Shown: positions 58,801-64,000 of the stretch, in pieces
Layout of the letters: the number at the start of each line of letters is the position of its first letter
Numbering within the stretch: the stretch's first letter is position 1
NCBI RefSeq assembly: GCF_019649055.1
Contig: NW_026570247.1
Location: 1-64,000, forward strand
Source of the DNA: Paramacrobiotus metropolitanus
Taxonomy: Eukaryota; Tardigrada; Eutardigrada; Parachela; Macrobiotidae
DNA: 64,000 nucleotides
Direction of reading: 5' to 3'
The notes under the pieces: generated by a model
The model's input: only the letters and a program-made list of their open reading frames with translations
Told to the model about the DNA's origin: nothing
The model's database searches: none
Made by a program: the position numbers and the translations under genes

Positions 58801-61800
58801 TTAATTTTTGTATTGAGTGTCGCTGGTTTTTTTTCGCACTTTGTCTCTCATATTTTCCACAATTTATTACTTTATAATACTGTTGTAAATTAATGTTAAT
58901 AAATTCAGATTTCAGTCTTATTGAGATGAAATATTCGGGTTTGGGAAAACGATGCATTTATTCTGTAATTACGCACTATTTTACCGTGGGTACTACAACT
59001 GTTGCTCCGAATTAAATTATTTTTAATTTTTAATAAATTCTTTATGGGTTAAAAAATAAAAAAGTGCCGTATTTAGTTTTTTTATTAAGTACCGTAAGTA
59101 CTAAAAACGAATAGGCTACGTTTAATTTATCTTTAAGTTTTTGGAAAATATTTAACGGATTGCGAAATAAAGGCCGATAAAATCACAGCTTCAAACCAGT
59201 TAAAAGGAAACAGAATATTGACGTTGTTTTATTTCAACGCGTTGTATAATTACTGTGCTAACGTTAATACTTTTAATTTGATTATTGCGTTATTTTGACC
59301 TTTGTAATTGTTGATAATTCGTTGGTGTACTGAAAAATAAAAACCGCTGAAAATAGACCTTTTGGTTGAACTTGATAAATCTCCTTCGCATCAGGTCTGT
59401 TGTGGGGAAATATTAGAATTAACATTTAAAAAAATACAGTAATACGTTGCACTAGTGTACCTTCATGTTGCTTCTGAAATTGGCATTTTTTTACCCATAT
59501 TAAACGTTTGAATTTATATTAATTAGGATTATTTATACCTTTCGCTGTATTGCAGCGGATTTATTGGTGGATTTTTTTATATTATTAATCACAACATATA
59601 CATACAAGTAATTATACGTTTAATTAAAAATTCTTAGTTATTTAATAATTATACACTTCGCTGTGTTGCAGCGGAATTATTGTTGGATTTTTTCGAGTAT
59701 TACTCCACCTTCTCCTTCCCCACGACGGTGATGCGGGGCTGGAGCGGCGAAGTGGTCCCGCTGAGCGATTTCCGCGATTCCCTGCCGCCCACGGGCGACC
59801 TTCAAACTGCGCTACGTGAACCTGCAGGACCCTTCGATCTCTCGCACAACGTCGCCAAGAGCGTCTCGCTGACCACCTTCGTGGCGCTGCAGCGCTGGCT
59901 CCAAGAGGAGGTGGCCGTCTTCCGCCGGCGCGCGCTGAACCTCCTCCCGCTGCTGGAAACCGACCGCGAAGACGTGGCGCCGCCGCCCGTCATGCTGCAG
60001 CTCTCGGCCGTTCAGGCTGCGATCCCTTTTGACCAATGGGCGCCCCGCGTCCCGGAGCTGCTGCGCCGGATGCTGGTCGAGTTCTTCAAGTGTGACTGCC
60101 CGCTGCCGGCGGCCAACGGTGAGTTGGCAGTTTTTTTCTCCATTAATTGATTTTCTGAACTGATTTATTTGCATTTATTTCTGGATGCTGTATTTCTAGT
60201 CATTTTCTTAGAAATTGTTTTTAATAATTAATGTTTCGTTATTAGTATACCTTATTTTTGTAAATTGTTGCTATTATTGGGTGCAGATTTGCAGATGTGG
60301 CTGTGAAATGTAATTTTGACCATCGTTTTTCTTCAACGCTTTTCTGCATATTTTATAATGTTTTAATAGTTAGTTTATTTGCTGGCTGTTTTTCGATTTG
60401 TGCAAGTTCTGGGTTTTATTGAAAAATATTGTTTTAATAATTTTATTACAGTGTGAATTTTCTGAACCTTTTTTTATTTATTTTTGAATAAATAAATGGC
60501 CTTTCGTGGAAATAAATCGCAAAAAGTTGTAATTTGGCTTGGATGTTGTTTCAGCAGATGGCAACCATGTTTTTTTGGTAAATATAAAATGTTGCGGTAT
60601 TATGCATGAATTCCTAAATTTCTCGTATATGTTCTTGAGATTGCTCTATTTTCTGGATTTATTTTTTATTTTTATTGGATTTATTTTTTCTTAGGAATTT
60701 GATGAATAAAATAGTTCGATTAATTGGATAATATTTTGAGCGGGCTGTTGAGGGTGTGTTTTCTGAGCAGGGGGCGTGGCCAGCGGCAGTGGCGAGACGC
60801 GGCGTTTCCGGCAGATCGGGCGGATCGTGGCGGAATTGGAGTGCCGCCTGCAGCAGCGCACCTGGCTGAACCGGCGCACCTACCGCAAGGCCGTGCTGCA
60901 GAAGCGGCCGGGGACGCTGCTGGGTCTGGAGGAGCAGTGGCGGCTGGAGTGCCAGGTGGCCGAGCGAATCGCCGAGACTGCCGGGCGGCCGGTGGACCTG
61001 CACTTCCGCCTCACGCTCCTCCACAACGCCGTCGAGACGGAGCGGCTCTGCGTCTTCCTCGCCGCCGACGAGTCCTCCACTGATCTCCAGTAAGGACGCT
61101 TTTTCAACTGTTTATCACAACAGAATACAGATACGCGGAAGATTTCACTTTACTGTAGAATTAATTTTTTTTCTTGAATTTTTATCACGTACTTACATTA
61201 AGTACGTATTAATTTTATGTCTTGCGTTTAAAATTAATGTAACAATTAAATCTTTACGACGCAGTAAATCTAATTTTTATTGCGCAGTAATCAGACGTAG
61301 TAGCAAATAATAATTTAAAAAACGATTAATTAATAAATATCTCTGCACAATTTTTCTAAAATAAATAACATACCAAATGCGTAATAAATGGAGTAAAATG
61401 TTGTGGTGACTGGTAAGGGTTGGAGTGGCAGTAATTTTGTTGGGAATTTTTTTGAATTTTTGCGGCCTTTTTTAGTTAATTGAAAAGGCTTTAATTCGGT
61501 GTTTAATTGAGTTTGATCGCTTTTTATTGCGCAATAAACAGACGAAGTAGCCAATAATGATAAAGAAATGAATGAATACTAATTAATAAATATTTCTGCA
61601 TAATTTTTGTAAAATCAAAATACTAAATACGTAATAAATGAATTGAAACGTTGTGGTAAGGGTTAATGTAGTATACTGAGTTCACGTGTTTATTGTCCTT
61701 CTAATACTTTCCTATTTCTGTCCTTTGTCCTTGTCTTCTTAGCAACTTCTCTTGTGTTTTCCCGGTTCTCTAGTTACGATTCCTCAGTTTCCTTTCAGTT

Positions 61801-63350
61801 GTTTTCCTGACCATTACGATACAATAAAGATACGATTCCTACACATGACAATACATGACAATGGCGTGAAGCTTGTGTAATACTGTAGATCTCTATCATT
61901 GAAGTGTGAGTTCTTTATATACGGCTTAACAGCGCTAGTTCGCTTCTTAATTCGTTCGAATATGGCGACACAGAAACTCATCCCATCCTACGGTTTAATC
62001 GAGTCGATGCAGTGGGATATGTGGAAAGAAAACCTCCACAGCTATATCAGATTCGCCGACATCCCGTGGAGAAGCAGAAAGGGCTGCTTCTGAACTCGCT
62101 GGAGGTCAAGCCATTCGAGATGCTTGTCTCGATGTGCAGGCCGACTGCCATCACGGACAAGAAACTCACCATAGAAATGCTGCTGGCCAAATTGGATACA
62201 GTGTACAACAAGTACACATTCAAGGTCGCGGAGTGGGCACACCTGTTCCGAACTGTCAAGGGAAGGACGAATCGCTGGCGGCATACTCCAGCAGGTTACG
62301 GTACAGGAGTACCGTATGCAAGTTCTCCCGCCTGACATCATCGACCCGATGCTCAGCGCCGTCTTCATAAACGGCATCCAGTCGGATTCCGTCCGCCGTC
62401 ACCTACTGATAAACGAATACCAGACCCACGAAGAGACCTGAACGCCGCCAGGAAGATGGAAACCGGCATTGAAGAAGCTACGGCCAGTACGTCCAGCCAA
62501 GACCGTGAAACTGTGATGAAAGTCACAGCCAGCAGAAGGTCAACGGTTGTCAAGCAAAAAGACATCCAATTCCAGTGGTCAATCCAGTGCAAATGGAAGC
62601 CACAAGCCACCCACCAGCAATCAAAACGAGTCCGATTCCGATTCCAGTTCCCTAAGCGAAGATGCGATTCCTGTGGATCAACCGATCACATGCGCGAGCG
62701 CTGTTTCTACAGGAAACACGTATGCCATAACTGTGGGAAGAAAGGTCATATAGCAAAGGCATGCCGCTCACAGAAGAAATCCGACGTCGCTACGAATAAC
62801 TACATTACGGATTACGCACCGCGTCCTCCATACGACATACTGTGATTCCAGTTCCGGTTCCTACGACGCTTCGTCTCAGTGGTTCAGAGTTCACTAACTA
62901 TATGGTTCTGTTGCCGTGGTTCTTGTTGCTATGGTTCTATGGTTTGTATGCTGCTAAATATATGGTTCTGATGCAATGGTTCAACCCAGCTCTTTTTGGG
63001 CGAGGGAAGGGAATGTAGTATACTGAGTTCACGTGTTTATTGTCCTTCTAATACTTTCCTATTTCTGTCCTTTGTCCTTGTCTTCTTAGCAACTTCTCTT
63101 GTGTTTTCCCGGTTCTCTAGTTACGATTCCTCAGTTTCCTTTCAGTTGTTTTCCTGACCATTACGATACAATAAAGATACGATTCCTACACATGACAATA
63201 CATGACAGTTAAGGAGCCGGTAATGTTTTGTTTAGGAATTTGATTGAGTTTCTGCGGCGTTTCCTGCGTCTGGGACAGAGCGCGGAGCTGGAGAACGGGC
63301 GGGATTCGGCGGAGGACGCCGCAGCGGCACCGGCACACCGCGTGGACTGA
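46835..63350 (+). CDS. TUT1: TUT1/Star-PAP-like terminal nucleotidyltransferase, heavily interrupted
   Basis: Exons as I read them: 46835-46922, 46988-47229, 49576-50113 plus 55420-55423 (one exon split by a transposon), 56117-56350, 56912-57159, 58400-58795, 59672-60118, 60771-61089, 63236-63350. An RRM (RRSLFIPCLPDEI, then VRFGIVVFVEEE) precedes the catalytic core with GSSVNTFGVRGSDIDSFLDL, the Gly-Ser plus Asp-x-Asp metal-binding signature of polymerase-beta nucleotidyltransferases. PAP core (LRPLVLTLRQWADAKEL, KYALTLLLVFFL) and PAP-associated pieces (LLLDFFEYYSTFSF, PFDLSHNVAKSV) follow. RRM plus PAP core in this order fits TUT1, which uridylates U6 snRNA and polyadenylates some mRNAs in the nucleus. 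The split exon also holds a 95-bp insert and one frame change near 49770. Further single-base changes lie near 58516, 58578, 59795 and 59833. It may be a decaying copy, or partly assembly error. All other junctions keep phase. Confidence 0.8.
48392..49346 (-). mobile_element. Non-LTR retrotransposon relic (C-terminal region)
   Basis: Minus-strand remnant in intron 2 of the TUT1-like gene. It shows the C-terminal part of an invertebrate reverse-transcriptase polyprotein: ARLLAVSQPESGLWLNAVP, then a zinc-finger-like CKCG...HGLGC, KRPDGMTSVPFSQGR, WDVTCPDTMATSYI. One frameshift near 48940 divides it. No polymerase core and no clear 5' end, so it is a truncated dead copy. Confidence 0.75.
49921..50015 (-). 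mobile_element. 95-bp retroposed insert in a coding exon
   Basis: Flanked by exact 11-bp copies of AAGAGGCAGCT (49910-49920 and 50016-50026). Read on the minus strand it ends in a short A run, as expected of a LINE-mobilised fragment. With its target copy it adds 106 bp to the exon, bringing a stop codon and a frame change. Skipping it rejoins a continuous reading frame on both sides. The source RNA is not recognised. Confidence 0.75.
51840..52525 (+). mobile_element. LINE 3' fragment with (AAT)n tail, nested
   Basis: A 164-codon frame (51934-52428) matches the C-terminal end of jockey/CR1/I-type LINE ORF2: CHIANQSPVWSAAS, then KLAGLQRKALKTITDYK, ending near MSYNLRKPAR. It is followed by about 75 bp and an (AAT)n tail at 52503-52525. 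It sits inside the long-inverted-repeat element, so it inserted there or was carried with it. Confidence 0.75.
52526..54680. other. Interior of the long-inverted-repeat element
   Basis: AT-rich with no transposase signature. 50750-51610, on the other side of the LINE, is a loose tandem array of TTTCTAAATATTTTT-like units with a repeated AATCTGAAAAATATTTAATA block at about 51495-51560. Nothing codes for a recognisable protein. Confidence 0.5.
55939..56415 (+). repeat. Duplicated 3' end of TUT1-like exon 4
   Basis: About 95 bp at 55939-56035 repeats 56319-56415. Both contain CGAGATAACGGCCCCGCCCG, the donor after TGTAAG, and the following intron start. The upstream copy lacks the rest of the exon. 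Confidence 0.85.
57895..58440 (+). repeat. Three copies of the 5' edge of TUT1-like exon 6
   Basis: The acceptor and first about 45 bp of exon 6 (GAGAACACGGGCCTG) occur at 57909, 58150 and 58400, spaced 241 and 250 bp. The first two are followed by near-identical intron stretches (AATTAGAAATAAATTTC onwards). Only the third continues into the full exon. Confidence 0.88.
58580..58716 (+). repeat. 81-bp in-frame tandem duplication in TUT1-like exon 6
   Basis: CCTCCCGCCGCCCGACGAGA and the following 35 bases occur twice, 81 bp apart, so 27 codons are repeated (PPPDEIHRHVVNNPRLT twice). Confidence 0.85.
59537..59700 (+). repeat. Duplicated 5' edge of TUT1-like exon 7
   Basis: The stretch with TTCGCTGTATTGCAGCGGAT at about 59540 repeats the real acceptor region at 59657-59690, offset 116-117 bp. 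Confidence 0.75.
61667..63207 (+). mobile_element. Gag-only LTR retrotransposon, very young
   Basis: Two 194-bp LTRs (61667-61860 and 63014-63207), identical by eye, starting TGTAGTATACTGAG and ending ACATGACA. The 5-bp target copy GTTAA lies on both sides (61662-61666, 63208-63212). A polypurine tract GCGAGGGAAGGGAA precedes the 3' LTR. The 1.15-kb interior has gag only; there is no protease, reverse transcriptase or integrase. It sits in the last intron of the TUT1-like gene, same strand. It must have been copied by enzymes of another element. Confidence 0.92.
61961..62845 (+). pseudogene. LTR-element Gag with zinc knuckles, frame-broken
   Basis: Gag-like capsid region in pieces over several frames (from MATQKLIPSYGLIESM at 61961), ending in a CCHC zinc knuckle (CHNCGKKGHIAKAC) preceded by a second CCHC-like finger (CDSCGSTDHMRERC). 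At least four single-base losses interrupt it, at GG or CC doublets. The layout (capsid, knuckle) fits Ty3 or Ty1 type Gag; I cannot separate these. Confidence 0.7.
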
Positions 63351-64000
63351 ACGGATCGCGCTGGCCGGAGTCCCGCAGCGGGGCCAAGGGCGCCGCTAGT
63401 CGTTGTTGTTGTTGTTGTGTTTCCGGCTGTGTTTACTCGCCATTGACTGGGAAGCGGTGCGCGGCGCGCTGTGGATGCACGGGAATGGGTTGTTGATTAA
63501 TGACTTGTTGAGGTGAAGTGTTTCTGCATAGATTCCGGGATGGTTGGGGCTTGTGTTTGTTACGGTGATGCGGTTGTTCTGGCTGGGAGCGCCAGTGTAC
63601 GCACGCTGCTGGGTTGTGCGCCGCATTGGGCGGATGAAAATACGAGTATTAATGATGAAAGTGCATTAATACAGAATAAAATCAGGAAGATAGTAGTCGA
63701 TAACTGACGGAAAATTCTGTAAAAGAATGTATTCATTGACACTTATTTATTTACGAAAACCAATCCACAAATGAATATTTAAGTAAATAATTCACGGATA
63801 AAAAACACATTATAACATATATACACAATAGTTATTGTTACGCATTATAAAATAAACTAACTGATGGTAAATCGGCAGTAGAATTATATTTATGGACAGT
63901 TGCTGGTTGACGGATTAAAATCCACAAATGCCGTAAATAAGTAAAATATTCGCGGATAATCTACGCATAATAAAATGCAATACCCGACGGAGATGTCTAC
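63351..64000. other. 3' flank of the TUT1-like gene
   Basis: Contains a short run of GTT triplets at about 63400 and an AATAAA at 63675. Otherwise AT-rich with nothing recognised. Confidence 0.5.

Overview
This window looks like nuclear DNA of a small invertebrate animal. Evidence: spliced genes with canonical GT-AG introns, animal-specific families (ADAM, EPS8, class-A GPCRs, SLC34, CFP1), GC-rich exons set in AT-rich introns, and one gene per 6-7 kb. My impression is a compact ecdysozoan genome such as a tardigrade, but nothing in the sequence proves this. I rebuilt exon chains by hand. Eight of the nine spliced host genes (EPS8, serine protease, two Tyr-rich peptides, GPCR-1, SLC34, GPCR-2, CFP1, RRM protein) close in frame.

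Layout. 190-1989: last exon of an ADAM-family protein (+). 7415-11238: EPS8-like adaptor (+, 11 exons). 11974-13953: secreted serine protease (-, 5 exons). 15904-16173 (+) and 16762-17051 (-): a convergent pair of tiny secreted Tyr-rich peptides. 17845-20389: GPCR-1 (-). 22086-25511: SLC34 Na/phosphate cotransporter (+). 27014-29506: GPCR-2 (+). 31294-35156: a foldback MITE abutting a structurally complete PIF/Harbinger DNA transposon (transposase + and MADF-BESS protein -, 16-bp TIRs, TTA target duplication). 35528-41610: CFP1/CXXC1-like PHD protein (+) with no CXXC domain. 43285-45273: small RRM protein (+). 46835-63350: TUT1/Star-PAP-like terminal nucleotidyltransferase (+).

The TUT1-like gene is loaded with insertions: a non-LTR retrotransposon relic, a 95-bp insert with an 11-bp target duplication inside an exon, a 5.3-kb long-inverted-repeat element inserted ten bases before a splice donor with a 10-bp target duplication, and a young gag-only LTR element with identical LTRs. 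Several introns of the CFP1- and TUT1-like genes carry tandem copies of an exon edge with its splice site.

The genes do not form an operon or one pathway. Three are nuclear RNA or chromatin proteins in tandem (CFP1, RRM, TUT1-like; 35-63 kb). The left half is mostly membrane or secreted proteins. A caution: single-base deletions, mostly in short homopolymers, break reading frames in the transposons and the TUT1-like gene but not elsewhere, so part of the apparent decay may be assembly error.
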